The notes beneath the pieces were generated by a model. That model worked only from the letters and a program-made list of their open reading frames with translations. It had not been told where the DNA came from and did no database searches. The translations under genes were made by a program, and so were the position numbers. Positions 1 through 6,873 of a stretch of 14,946 nucleotides of DNA are shown piece by piece (the stretch's first letter is position 1; each line of letters begins with the position of its first letter). The stretch is from Pseudomonadota bacterium (GTDB taxonomy: Bacteria > Pseudomonadota > Gammaproteobacteria > Burkholderiales > Burkholderiaceae_B): the NCBI GenBank assembly GCA_023386765.1, contig JAEWJD010000405.1:1-14946 (forward strand). The letters run 5' to 3'.

Positions 1-375
1 CACGACCACGTTCTCGGCGACCAGGCCCACCGGCGAAAAATCGCGCAGCGGGTCATACGGCATGGTCGCGTACAGCGCGCTGTTGATGCCATGGGTGTTG
101 GTCGTCCCCATCAGCAGGGTGTAACCATCGGGCGTGGCACGCGCCACCGCGCCGGCGGCGATGTTGCCGCCCGCACCCGGCCGGTTCTCGACCACCAGGG
201 TGTAACCCTTGGCCTGCAGGCGTTGCGCAAGCTGGCGCGCCAGCACATCGACAGCGCCGCCCGGCGCGAACGGCACCACCAGTTGCACTGGCCGCGCCGG
301 GTAATCGGCCGCACAGGCCAGCCCCGGCAACAGGGCGCTCACACACAGCGCCGCCCCGAATCTGATTGCTTTCAT
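1..375 (-). CDS. Bug-family tripartite tricarboxylate transporter substrate-binding protein (partial, C-terminus outside window)
   Basis: Periplasmic solute-binding protein of the Bug/TctC family, which captures small organic acids or related molecules for tripartite (TTT) transporters. The frame is open from ATG at 375-373 to the window edge: 125 codons of the usual 320-330. Residues 1-22 are a Sec signal peptide (MKAIRF, hydrophobic core, cleavage after ACA). The mature part opens with ADYPARPVQLVVPFAPGGA, the family's first strand and glycine-rich substrate loop, and continues with ENRPGAGG and ATPDGYTLLMGT, both Bug hallmarks. A strong Shine-Dalgarno (GGAAGGAG) lies 7 bp before the ATG. 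It diverges from the LysR gene at 479, which probably controls it. No TctA/TctB genes are visible, so it may be one of the many orphan Bug proteins of this family of bacteria. The ligand cannot be told from sequence. Confidence 0.93.
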   Translation of the reverse strand, partial: MKAIRFGAALCVSALLPGLACAADYPARPVQLVVPFAPGGAVDVLARQLAQRLQAKGYTLVVENRPGAGGNIAAGAVARATPDGYTLLMGTTNTHGINSALYATMPYDPLRDFSPVGLVAENVVV

Positions 376-478
376 TGGGTGTCTCCTTCCATGCCGTGCA
401 TGACGGCTCGGCCGAGTATGGGCGAGGCAGAAGGCGGCGGATAATGAAATAAACTCAGCCCAACATAACCATTCAGGC
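376..478. promoter_or_regulatory. Divergent bug/lysR control region with candidate LysR-type box
   Basis: This 103-bp gap must hold the promoters of both the leftward bug gene and the rightward lysR gene. At 445-457 there is a T-N11-A element with TGA/TCA ends (TGAAATAAACTCA) in an AT-rich patch, the usual form of a LysR-type box. Two other dyads are CTCGGCCGAG at 407-416 and GCCGT-N5-ACGGC at 393-407. The motifs are visible; assigning them to the regulator is inference, and no convincing -35/-10 pair could be fixed for either direction. Confidence 0.4.
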
Positions 479-1426
479 ATGAAGGCCATGTCCGTACGCC
501 CCGGCACGCACCTCAAGCCCCGCCATGCGGAACTGCTGATCGCCCTGGACGACACGCGCCATCTGGGCCGGGCCGCCGAGAGGCTGCATATGTCGCAGCC
601 GGCCGCCTCCAAAGCCCTGTTGCAACTCGAAGAACAAGTGGGTTATGCGCTGTTTTCGCGCACGCCGCAGGGCACCCAGCCCACGCCGGCCGGCACGGTG
701 ATGATCCTGCATGCCCGCCACACGCTGGGCTCGGCCGTGCGCGTGCAGGCCGAACTGCAGGCTGCCCAGTTGCGTGGGCACTGTCTGCTGCGGTTGGGCA
801 CGCTGCCCTCGGCTGCGGCCACGGTCGCGCCTGCGCTCATCAATGCCCTGTGCGGGCAATTGCCGGCGCTGGAGGTGACGCTGCTGGAAGGCGTGCTGGA
901 CGACCTGCTGCACAAGCTGGACAACGGCGAACTGGACATCGTGCTCGGCCGGCTGGGCGGGCGTGCGCTGCCGGCGGGTTGCGCCACCCTGCGGCTCTAC
1001 GACGAACCCATCTGCGTGGTGGCCGCGGCCGGCCACCCGCTGACCGAGGCCGGCACCCTGACCCTGGCGTCGGTGCATGCCCAGCCCTGGGTGCTGCCCT
1101 TGCCCGGCACCATGATGAGCGAACGCCTGGCCCAGGCTTTCGAGCCGGCAGGCCTGCCTCTGCCTGCGGCCCGCATGCAGTCGAACTCGCTGCTGGCCAC
1201 GCTGGCGCAGGTCTGTCACAGCGATTGGCTGGCGGCCATGCCACTGGCGATTGCCCGCTACCACGAGCGCCAGGGGCTGATACGCATCCTGCCGCTGCGC
1301 ATGCAGGCGAATTTCGGCGCGATCGCCGCCGTCTACCGGCGCCACGCCGCCCCCATGCCGGCCGTGCAGGCTGCCCTGGACTGGCTGACGCAGGCGCTCG
1401 TGCAATCGCCTCAGGCGGCGTCGTAA
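479..1426 (+). CDS. LysR-type transcriptional regulator
   Basis: 315-residue LysR-family DNA-binding regulator, a normal length. Residues about 13-72 form the winged helix-turn-helix (LKPRHAELLIALDD, then AAERLHMSQPAASKALLQLEE, then LFSRTPQGTQPTPAG). Residues about 95-310 form the two-lobed effector domain (LRLGTLPSAAATVAPALI, DIVLGRLGG, VVAAAGHPL, PWVLPLPGT). The tone of the C-terminal domain resembles GbpR/CbL-like regulators of sugar or aromatic use, but this is only a resemblance. Two starts are possible: ATG 479 and ATG 488. Neither has an ideal Shine-Dalgarno; GAAGG at 481-485 is too close to 488, so 479 is kept. It diverges from the partial bug gene, the classic layout for a LysR regulator and its target. 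Its last 16 bp overlap the convergent acetyltransferase gene. Confidence 0.95.
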   Translation: MKAMSVRPGTHLKPRHAELLIALDDTRHLGRAAERLHMSQPAASKALLQLEEQVGYALFSRTPQGTQPTPAGTVMILHARHTLGSAVRVQAELQAAQLRGHCLLRLGTLPSAAATVAPALINALCGQLPALEVTLLEGVLDDLLHKLDNGELDIVLGRLGGRALPAGCATLRLYDEPICVVAAAGHPLTEAGTLTLASVHAQPWVLPLPGTMMSERLAQAFEPAGLPLPAARMQSNSLLATLAQVCHSDWLAAMPLAIARYHERQGLIRILPLRMQANFGAIAAVYRRHAAPMPAVQAALDWLTQALVQSPQAAS

Positions 1427-2061
1427 CGCGCAGCCGCCTCGCACAGCGCATCCAGATCGCTGGCGCACAGATGGGGTTTCAGGGCTTCGAACTTGGCTGC
1501 TTCCCAGCCATAGATATCCAGCGCCAGCAGACGCTCGATCACGGCGGGCTCGAAACGGCGGCGCACCTCGCGCGCCGGATTGCCGGCCACGATACTGTAG
1601 GGTGCGACATCGCGGGTCACGATGGCGCCGGAGGCGATGATGGCCCCTTCCCCGATCGTGATGCCGGGCAGGAGCATGGCCCGCATGCCGATCCAGGCAC
1701 CATCACCGATACACGTATCACCCTTGCCCTGATAGGCCTCGGTGATGTGCTCCATGAAGGGGTAAAGGCTGAACCAGTCGGTGCGGTGCGTGTGATTGCC
1801 CCCCATCAGGATGACGGCCTCGGCACCGATGCAGACATAATCGCCGATGATGAGCTGATCGGTCGGCCATTGCGGCTCCCAGGCTTGCAGACTGTGCGCG
1901 TCTCCGTACAGGTAACGCACCACGCTCTGTTCGAACGAGCCGCTCCAGGCATGGCTGTAATAACTATGGCAGCCACGCAGCCGGATATTGGGATTGCGCA
2001 CCGTCTCGTGCAGCAACTCGACGGTGGACCAGTGTTTGATTTGTGGCGAGAGGATGGACAT
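1411..2061 (-). CDS. CatB/Vat-type (xenobiotic) hexapeptide-repeat acetyltransferase
   Basis: 216-residue acyltransferase of the left-handed beta-helix class, closest in pattern to the xenobiotic acetyltransferases (CatB chloramphenicol, VatD streptogramin), which use acetyl-CoA on hydroxyl groups. Hexapeptide repeats occur at about residues 70-88 (IIGDYVCIGAEAVILM) and 115-160 (CIGDGAWIGMRAMLLPG, GAIIASGAIVTRDV). The signature GGNHTHRTDWFSLYPF at 87-102 places the expected catalytic histidine at His90. The C-terminal YSIVAGNPAREVRRRF is the standard CoA-side loop. ATG 2061 is preferred to an upstream in-frame start at 2160, because the extra 33 residues have no family match and lie inside iclR. 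The gene sits 44 bp behind iclR on the same strand, so the two may be cotranscribed; its 3' end overlaps lysR. Chloramphenicol resistance should not be assumed: many chromosomal members have other or unknown substrates. Confidence 0.87.
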   Translation of the reverse strand: MSILSPQIKHWSTVELLHETVRNPNIRLRGCHSYYSHAWSGSFEQSVVRYLYGDAHSLQAWEPQWPTDQLIIGDYVCIGAEAVILMGGNHTHRTDWFSLYPFMEHITEAYQGKGDTCIGDGAWIGMRAMLLPGITIGEGAIIASGAIVTRDVAPYSIVAGNPAREVRRRFEPAVIERLLALDIYGWEAAKFEALKPHLCASDLDALCEAAARYDAA

Positions 2062-2105
2062 GACGCATTGTCTGCTGCCCCCCGCCCGCACGCAAACGCA
2101 ACAGT

Positions 2106-2927
2106 TCAACGGCGCGCGTCGTGCCCCAGCAAGGCGCTGATGGCCTGGGCCTCGCGGCAAACGGCCCGTGCCACCGGGCCATCGGGCGAGGCATCGAAAC
2201 CACCGGTCGCGCCCAACGCGGTCAATACCGCGCAGGGCCGTCCGTTGTAGTCAAAGAGCGCGGCGGCGACCGCGCTGATGCCGCGCAGATTGGTATCGCG
2301 CACCACCGCGCAGCCCTGGGCCAGCACGCTGTGCTGCAAGGCGGCGATCGGCTGCTCGGCATCCAGCATGGCGCGCTGCTCGACAGTGGCTGCCGCCAGT
2401 TCGGCCTGCGCCTGGGCGCGCACACCGGGCTCATCCAGGGTTGCCAGCAGCACGCGTCCGGTCGCCGACCACAGCATCGGCAGCACAGAGCCGGCGCGCA
2501 CGTTCACCGTCACGGGCAGGCCGGGCTCTTCGAAGCGCACGATGGTAGGCCCCTTGTTGCCCATCACGGCCAGAAAGCAGGTCACCTCCAGCTCTTCGCG
2601 CAGGCGCACCAGCGCCGCCTCAGCCAGCCGGATCGGGTCGGCCTGGCGCATGGCGGCCAGGCCCAGCAGCAAGGTCTCCAGGGCCAGGTAGTACTGCTGG
2701 CTGACCGCATCCTGCGCCACCAGGCCCACCTCCATCAGGCTCACCAGATAACGATGCACCTTGGCCGGACTCTCGTCCACGTGCGCAGCCAGATGCGTCA
2801 GGCTGGCCCGACCGCCCAACTGCCCCAGGCCCTTGAGCACGGTCATGCCGGTTTCGGCCGCCTGCACGCGCTGGCGACGGTCACGGGCCCGCAGCGCGGG
2901 GTCGGGAGGACTGGGGATGGCGGACAT
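2106..2927 (-). CDS. IclR-family transcriptional regulator
   Basis: 273-residue IclR-type regulator, usually a dimer or tetramer that answers to a small-molecule effector. Residues about 24-85 are the N-terminal winged helix (GMTVLKGLGQLGGRASLTHLAAH, then SPAKVHRYLVSLMEVGLV). Residues about 90-265 are the GAF-like effector domain (RLAEAALVRLREELEVTCFLAV, VNVRAGSVLPMLWSATGRVLLA, CAVVRDTNLRGISAVAAALFD, and a closing ALGATGGFDAS). Start ATG 2927 has GGAG 4 bp upstream. It diverges from the bug-P450 unit across 183 bp that contain repeated TACGCA half-sites, so it very likely controls that unit and perhaps itself. The acetyltransferase gene follows 44 bp downstream. The effector is unknown; by analogy it would be the substrate or a product of the P450. 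Confidence 0.95.
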   Translation of the reverse strand: MSAIPSPPDPALRARDRRQRVQAAETGMTVLKGLGQLGGRASLTHLAAHVDESPAKVHRYLVSLMEVGLVAQDAVSQQYYLALETLLLGLAAMRQADPIRLAEAALVRLREELEVTCFLAVMGNKGPTIVRFEEPGLPVTVNVRAGSVLPMLWSATGRVLLATLDEPGVRAQAQAELAAATVEQRAMLDAEQPIAALQHSVLAQGCAVVRDTNLRGISAVAAALFDYNGRPCAVLTALGATGGFDASPDGPVARAVCREAQAISALLGHDARR

Positions 2928-3029
2928 GACACTCCAAAACTGGCGGGAGAAAGACGGCGCGGACCATTACGGCGATCCGGCGCAAAAGCTCGTGAGCGTA
3001 ACCCCTGGCTGCTTGCGGCGAAACCCGGA

Positions 3030-3057
3030 TTGTAAATTTACGCAATGCGTATATTAT
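3030..3057 (+). promoter_or_regulatory. Sigma70-like promoter of the bug-P450 unit
   Basis: TTGTAA (-35, 3030-3035), a 16-bp spacer, and TATTAT (-10, 3052-3057) lie in a sharply AT-rich stretch and would start RNA near 3064, about 47 bp before the bug start codon. On the other strand TACAAT (3034-3029) could serve as -10 for iclR, though its -35 is poor. The match is by eye only. Confidence 0.55.
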
Positions 3058-3065
3058 TTACGCAT
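3036..3065. promoter_or_regulatory. Candidate IclR operator: three TACGCA/TGCGTA half-sites
   Basis: Half-sites are TACGCA 3039-3044, TGCGTA 3046-3051 and TACGCA 3059-3064. The first two form a perfect 13-bp palindrome (TACGCA-A-TGCGTA). The last two form ATGCGTA-N7-TACGCAT, with further internal symmetry. The 9-mer ATTTACGCA occurs at 3036-3044 and again at 3056-3064, 20 bp apart, so the copies face the same side of the helix. The array covers the -10 element and likely start site, as expected for repression relieved by an effector. The repeats are plain in the sequence; binding by the adjacent IclR protein is inferred. Confidence 0.65.
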
Positions 3066-3110
3066 AAAAACCGCCTGGCGCCCAGCCGGGCTATTCCCAC
3101 GGAGACAACC

Positions 3111-4100
3111 ATGTCCATCGCTCGTCCTATTGCACGCCTTGCGCGCGCGCTGACCCTGGCCGCCCTGCCCCTGGCCAGCCTGTCGGCCGTGGCCGCCGAC
3201 ACCTATCCTTCCAAGCCCTTGCGCTGGATCGTGCCCTATGCCGCCGGCGGCGGCTCCGATGTCCTGGCCCGCACCGTCAGCCAGGGGTTGTCTTCGCGCA
3301 TGGGCCAGACCATCGTGGTCGACAACAAGCCGGGCGGCAATACCGCCATTGGCGCCTCGGAAACCGCCCGCGCCGCGCCCGACGGCTACACCATGCTGTC
3401 GGCCGACAACGGCACCCTGGTGTTCAACCCCGCGCTGTACCAACAGCTGTCCTATGACCCGGTGAAGGATCTGGCACCGGTCACGCTGATGGGACGCTTT
3501 CCCATGATCCTGGTGGCGGGCCCGGGCCTGAAGGCCACCGACGTCAAGGGCTTCCTGGCTGAAGCCAAATCACGTCCGCAGGGCCTGGACTATGGTTCCG
3601 CAGGCGCAGGCAGCCCCCATCACCTGGCCATGGAACTGCTCAAGGTCAAGACCGGCGTGCCGCTGGTGCACGTGCCCTACCGCGGCGCCGCACCGGCCCT
3701 GACCGATGTCGCCAGCGGCCAGGTGCCGGCCATGATGGTTGACCTGGCTGCAGGCGCGGGCTTCATCCAGGGCGGCAAAGTGCGCCCCCTGGCCGTGGCC
3801 AATCCCACCCGCCTGAAGCAATTGCCCGACGTGCCGACCTTCGCCGAGCTGGGCTACGACGACGTGCAGGCCGCGGCACTGGTGGGCATCGTGGTGCCGG
3901 CCGCCACGCCCGCGCCGGTGATCGACAAGCTCAACCGCGAATTGGTGGCTGCCATCAATGCGCCTGCCACGCACCAGAAGCTGGTGGATTTCGGCATCGA
4001 ACCGGTGGCCAACACGCCGGCCGAGTACCGCGAGCTGCTGGAGCAGGAGCGCGGCCGCTGGCACAAGCTGATCAAGGATCTGAACATCAAGCTGGACTGA
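3111..4100 (+). CDS. Bug-family tripartite tricarboxylate transporter substrate-binding protein
   Basis: 329-residue periplasmic binding protein of the Bug/TctC family, full length. Residues 1-28 are a signal peptide (MSIARPIARLARALTLAALP, cleavage near AVA-AD). The mature protein starts TYPSKPLRWIVPYAAGGGSDVLAR and carries DNKPGGNTAIGA, APDGYTMLSADNG, YGSAGAGSPHHLAMELLK and VHVPYRGAAPALTDVASGQV, all standard Bug segments that build the ligand cleft. ATG 3111 is chosen because GGAG lies 6 bp before it and the signal peptide begins there; an in-frame ATG at 3045 would add 22 residues that destroy the signal peptide and overlap the promoter. The P450 gene follows 39 bp downstream with no terminator, so the two are probably one transcript under the divergent IclR regulator. 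No membrane transporter genes are adjacent, so uptake must use TctAB-like partners elsewhere, or the protein acts as a sensor. The ligand is unknown. Confidence 0.95.
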   Translation: MSIARPIARLARALTLAALPLASLSAVAADTYPSKPLRWIVPYAAGGGSDVLARTVSQGLSSRMGQTIVVDNKPGGNTAIGASETARAAPDGYTMLSADNGTLVFNPALYQQLSYDPVKDLAPVTLMGRFPMILVAGPGLKATDVKGFLAEAKSRPQGLDYGSAGAGSPHHLAMELLKVKTGVPLVHVPYRGAAPALTDVASGQVPAMMVDLAAGAGFIQGGKVRPLAVANPTRLKQLPDVPTFAELGYDDVQAAALVGIVVPAATPAPVIDKLNRELVAAINAPATHQKLVDFGIEPVANTPAEYRELLEQERGRWHKLIKDLNIKLD

Positions 4101-4139
4101 TGGCACCCCTGCCGTCAAGCACTTTTGCGGAGCAATACC

Positions 4140-6479
4140 ATGTCTGACCCCACCACCCTGGCTTCGGGCTGTCCCGTCGATCACGTGGCGCTGGCGCGTG
4201 CGCGCGGCTGTCCGGCCCACGTGGCCGAGCGCGCCGCCGACTTTGACCCCTTCGGCGACGGTTATCAGCAAGACCCGCCGGAGTACCTGCGCTGGGCACG
4301 CGAACAGGCCCCGGTGTTCTACAGCCCGAAGCTGGGTTACTGGGTGGTGAGCCGCTACGAAGACGTCAAGGCGATCTTCCGCGACAACGAAACCTTCAGC
4401 CCGTCGATCGCGCTGGAGAAAATCACCCCCACGGGGCCGCAGGCCAACGAGGTGCTGGCCTCGTATGGCTACGCCATGAACCGCACCCTGGTCAACGAAG
4501 ACGAGCCGGCCCACATGCCGCGCCGGCGCGTGTTGATGGAGCCGTTCACGCCCCAGGCGCTGGTTCACCACGAGCCCATGGTGCGACGCCTGACGCGCGA
4601 ATACGTCGACCGCTTCATCAATGACGGCCGCGCGGATCTGGTGGACCAGATGCTCTGGGAAGTGCCGCTGACGGTAGCCCTGCACTTTCTCGGCGTGCCC
4701 GAGGAAGACATGGACCTGTTGCGCCAGTACTCGATTGCCCACACTGTCAATACCTGGGGCCGGCCCGAGCCTCAGGAACAGGTGGCCGTGGCCCATGCCG
4801 TGGGCAATTTCTGGCAGCTCGCCGGCAAGATCCTGGACAAGATGCGCCAGGCGCCGGATGAGCCGGGCTGGATGCAATATGGCATCCGCAAACAGCGTGA
4901 ATACCCGGAAGTCGTCACCGACTCCTATCTGCATTCAATGATGATGGCCGGCATCGTGGCAGCCCATGAAACCACGGCCAACGCCTCGGCCAACGCGCTC
5001 AAGCTGTTGTTGCAGCATCCCGAGACCTGGCGCGAACTCTGCGAAGATCCATCGCTGATCCCCAACGCCGTCGAGGAATGCCTGCGTCACAACGGGTCGG
5101 TGGCAGCCTGGCGCCGCCTGGTCACGCGCGACACGGAAATCGCTGGCGTTGCCGTGCCGGCAGGCGCCAAGCTGTTGATCGTCAGCGCTTCGGCCAACCA
5201 CGATGAACGCCATTTCGCCGACGCCGATCTGTTCGACATCCGGCGCGAAAACGCCAGCGATCAGCTGACCTTCGGCTATGGCTCGCACCAATGCATGGGC
5301 AAGAATCTGGCGCGCATGGAAATCCAGGTCTTCCTGGAAGAATTCACGCGCCGCCTGCCTCACATGCGGCTGGCCGACCAGCGCTTCAGCTACGTGGCCA
5401 ATACCTCTTTCCGCGGGCCTGAACACCTGTGGGTCGAATGGGACCCGGCCCAGAACCCCGAGCGCCTGCGCCCGGAGATCCTCACGCAACAGCAACCGGT
5501 ACGCATCGGCGAGCCTTCGGCGCAGACCATCAGCCGCACCCTGAAGGTCGAGGCGCTCGAACGCCCGGCCGAGGATGTCGCCCTGCTGACCCTGGCCTCG
5601 CTGGACGGCCGTGCACTGCCGCGCTGGGCACCGGGCGCGCATATCGACGTCGAATGCGGCGACACAGGTATTTCGCGTCAATACTCCCTTTGCGGCGACC
5701 CTGCGGACCCGAGCCGCCTGCGGGTGGCAGTGCTGCGCGAGGCCGGCAGCCGCGGCGGCTCGGCCTGGGTGCATGAGCAGGTGCAACCGGGCATGCGCCT
5801 GCGCGTGCGCGGCCCGCGCAACCACTTCCGCCTGGATGAAACCGCCAAACGCCTGGTCCTCATTGCCGGCGGTATCGGCATCACGCCGATCAGCGCCATG
5901 GCGCGCCGCGCCCGTGAACTGGGCATCGATTACACCTTGCACTACAGCGGACGCTCACGCGCCAGCATGGCGTTGCTGGATGAGCTCGCCGCCTTGCATG
6001 GCGAACGCCTCAGGCTCTACATCGGCGCGCAGGGCCAGCGCAACGATTTCGCCGCCCTGCTGGCGCAGCCGCAGACCGGCACGCAGATTTATGCCTGCGG
6101 CCCCGAGCGCATGTTGCAAGGCCTGGCGCAGGCCTGTGCTCATTGGCCCGAGGACAGCCTGAAAGTCGAGCACTTCCAGTCGACCCTGGGCAAATTGGAC
6201 CCCAGCAAAGAACATACGTTCGAGGCCGAGCTGAAGGACTCGGGCCTGGTGATCCCGGTACGAGCAGACCAGACATTGCTCGACGCCTTGCGTGCAGCCA
6301 ACATCGATGTCCAGAGCGATTGCGAGGAAGGGCTCTGCGGCTCCTGCGAAGTGCGGGTGCTGCACGGCGAGATCGATCATCGCGATGTCGTGCTGACGCG
6401 TGCCGAACGCGAAGCCGGCAATCGCATGATGAGCTGCTGCTCGCGCGCCTGCGGCCAGCGCATCGTCCTCGAGCTATAA
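4140..6479 (+). CDS. Self-sufficient cytochrome P450 (CYP116B / P450RhF type) fused to phthalate-dioxygenase-type reductase and ferredoxin
   Basis: 779-residue cytoplasmic monooxygenase (class VII) carrying its whole electron chain: NAD(P)H to FMN to [2Fe-2S] to heme. P450 domain, about 1-430: I-helix AGIVAAHETT (270-279), ExxR at Glu313-Arg316, heme loop FGYGSHQCMG with Cys385 as thiolate ligand. After a linker of roughly 20-30 residues comes the FMN domain (about 460-565; RQYSL at 513-517), then the nicotinamide domain (GGIGITP at 577-583, YACGPERM at 651-658). The ferredoxin (about 690-779) has cluster ligands Cys728, Cys733, Cys736 and Cys766 in the C-x4-C-x2-C-x29-C pattern. All catalytic residues are present. 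HYSGRSRAS in the nicotinamide domain suggests NADPH preference (inference). ATG 4140 is chosen: GGAG sits 7 bp upstream; a TTG at 4125 is in frame but has no such site. Family members dealkylate and hydroxylate aromatic ethers, thiocarbamates and alkanes; the natural substrate here is unknown. It follows the bug gene by 39 bp. Confidence 0.96.
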   Translation: MSDPTTLASGCPVDHVALARARGCPAHVAERAADFDPFGDGYQQDPPEYLRWAREQAPVFYSPKLGYWVVSRYEDVKAIFRDNETFSPSIALEKITPTGPQANEVLASYGYAMNRTLVNEDEPAHMPRRRVLMEPFTPQALVHHEPMVRRLTREYVDRFINDGRADLVDQMLWEVPLTVALHFLGVPEEDMDLLRQYSIAHTVNTWGRPEPQEQVAVAHAVGNFWQLAGKILDKMRQAPDEPGWMQYGIRKQREYPEVVTDSYLHSMMMAGIVAAHETTANASANALKLLLQHPETWRELCEDPSLIPNAVEECLRHNGSVAAWRRLVTRDTEIAGVAVPAGAKLLIVSASANHDERHFADADLFDIRRENASDQLTFGYGSHQCMGKNLARMEIQVFLEEFTRRLPHMRLADQRFSYVANTSFRGPEHLWVEWDPAQNPERLRPEILTQQQPVRIGEPSAQTISRTLKVEALERPAEDVALLTLASLDGRALPRWAPGAHIDVECGDTGISRQYSLCGDPADPSRLRVAVLREAGSRGGSAWVHEQVQPGMRLRVRGPRNHFRLDETAKRLVLIAGGIGITPISAMARRARELGIDYTLHYSGRSRASMALLDELAALHGERLRLYIGAQGQRNDFAALLAQPQTGTQIYACGPERMLQGLAQACAHWPEDSLKVEHFQSTLGKLDPSKEHTFEAELKDSGLVIPVRADQTLLDALRAANIDVQSDCEEGLCGSCEVRVLHGEIDHRDVVLTRAEREAGNRMMSCCSRACGQRIVLEL

Positions 6480-6507
6480 AAAAAAGGCGCCCGCCGGCGC
6501 CCTTTTT
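6478..6507. terminator. Bidirectional intrinsic terminator between P450 gene and ubiK
   Basis: Stem GGCGCC (6486-6491) and GGCGCC (6496-6501) with a CGCC loop. It is flanked by eight A on the left (6478-6485) and five T on the right (6503-6507). The T run ends the rightward bug-P450 transcript just past the stop codon; the A run reads as a U tract for leftward ubiK, whose stop is at 6525. Confidence 0.88.
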
Positions 6508-6524
6508 CATCTGCCGCGCGCTCG

Positions 6525-6797
6525 TCAGCTTTCGTTGGCGGGCGCGTTGCCGTTGGGCAGCGCATCCAGACGCGCCTGCAACTGCTCGACCTGCACCGCG
6601 AGCTGGTCCACACGCGTGCGTGCGCGTGCCAGTAGTTCGGCCTGCACATCGAACTCTTCACGCGTGACCAGATCCAGGCGCGCAAAACCCTGCGTCAACA
6701 TCGAGCGCACATTGCGCTCGACATCGGCGGCCGGACTGCGTGCGATGAGATCCGAAATGTTCTTTTGCAGGTCTTCCATCCATTGGGTGCGATTCAT
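6525..6797 (-). CDS. ubiK: Ubiquinone biosynthesis accessory factor UbiK (YqiC/BMFP family)
   Basis: 90-residue protein of the BMFP family. In enterobacteria UbiK partners UbiJ in the soluble ubiquinone-synthesis complex and supports aerobic ubiquinone levels. It opens MNRTQWMEDLQKNISDLI, with the amphipathic N-terminal helix that meets membrane lipid, then LTQGFARLDLVTREEFDVQAEL, the family core, and a C-terminal coiled coil (about 50-83: heptad-like QLAVQVEQLQARLDAL) for trimerisation. The tail PNGNAPANES is low complexity. ATG 6797 is used because GAGGG lies about 5 bp upstream and the family motif starts there; an in-frame start at 7043 would add 82 unrelated residues. The gene stands between the P450 unit (shared terminator) and divergent glnK. 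A minus-strand hairpin terminator sits only about 45 bp upstream, and no good promoter was found in that gap. Confidence 0.93.
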   Translation of the reverse strand: MNRTQWMEDLQKNISDLIARSPAADVERNVRSMLTQGFARLDLVTREEFDVQAELLARARTRVDQLAVQVEQLQARLDALPNGNAPANES

Positions 6798-6842
6798 GAT
6801 GCCCTCGCTGAAATTGTCATGCCTCCAGTGTAGACGCCTGAC

Positions 6843-6873
6843 AAAAAAAAAGCGGCCCACTAAAGGCGCCGCT
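6843..6873 (-). terminator. Orphan intrinsic terminator read on the minus strand
   Basis: Read leftward: stem AGCGGC (6873-6868) paired with GCCGCT (6856-6851), plus two inner G-C pairs after a one-base bulge, a six-base loop, then nine T in a row (6851-6843). This is a strong Rho-independent terminator. No protein gene on the minus strand lies upstream within at least 500 bp, so it should end a non-coding RNA or a leader of ubiK. Confidence 0.75.

Noticed and set aside
53..346. Short minus-strand frame of 97 codons at the left edge
   Set aside because: Shadow of the partial bug gene, which occupies a different minus-strand frame and shows signal peptide, Shine-Dalgarno and family motifs.
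1411..2061. Calling the acetyltransferase a chloramphenicol resistance gene
   Set aside because: The fold and active-site motif fit the class, but sequence reading cannot give the acceptor; no resistance context or mobile element is near.
850..2250. Long plus-strand open frame of 466 codons
   Set aside because: Arg/Gly/His/Ala-rich translation with no family pattern, running antisense to the acetyltransferase and out of frame with lysR: a product of GC-rich third positions.
3045..3110. Upstream in-frame ATG for the second bug gene
   Set aside because: It would bury the signal peptide, lies in the operator/promoter, and has no ribosome site; ATG 3111 has GGAG at good spacing.
4125..4139. TTG start for the P450 gene
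   Set aside because: The Shine-Dalgarno GGAG (4129-4132) lies downstream of it and serves ATG 4140.
3570..4934. Minus-strand open frame of 454 codons
   Set aside because: Antisense to the bug and P450 genes, His/Val/Gln-rich without domains; both genes on the plus strand are complete and recognisable.
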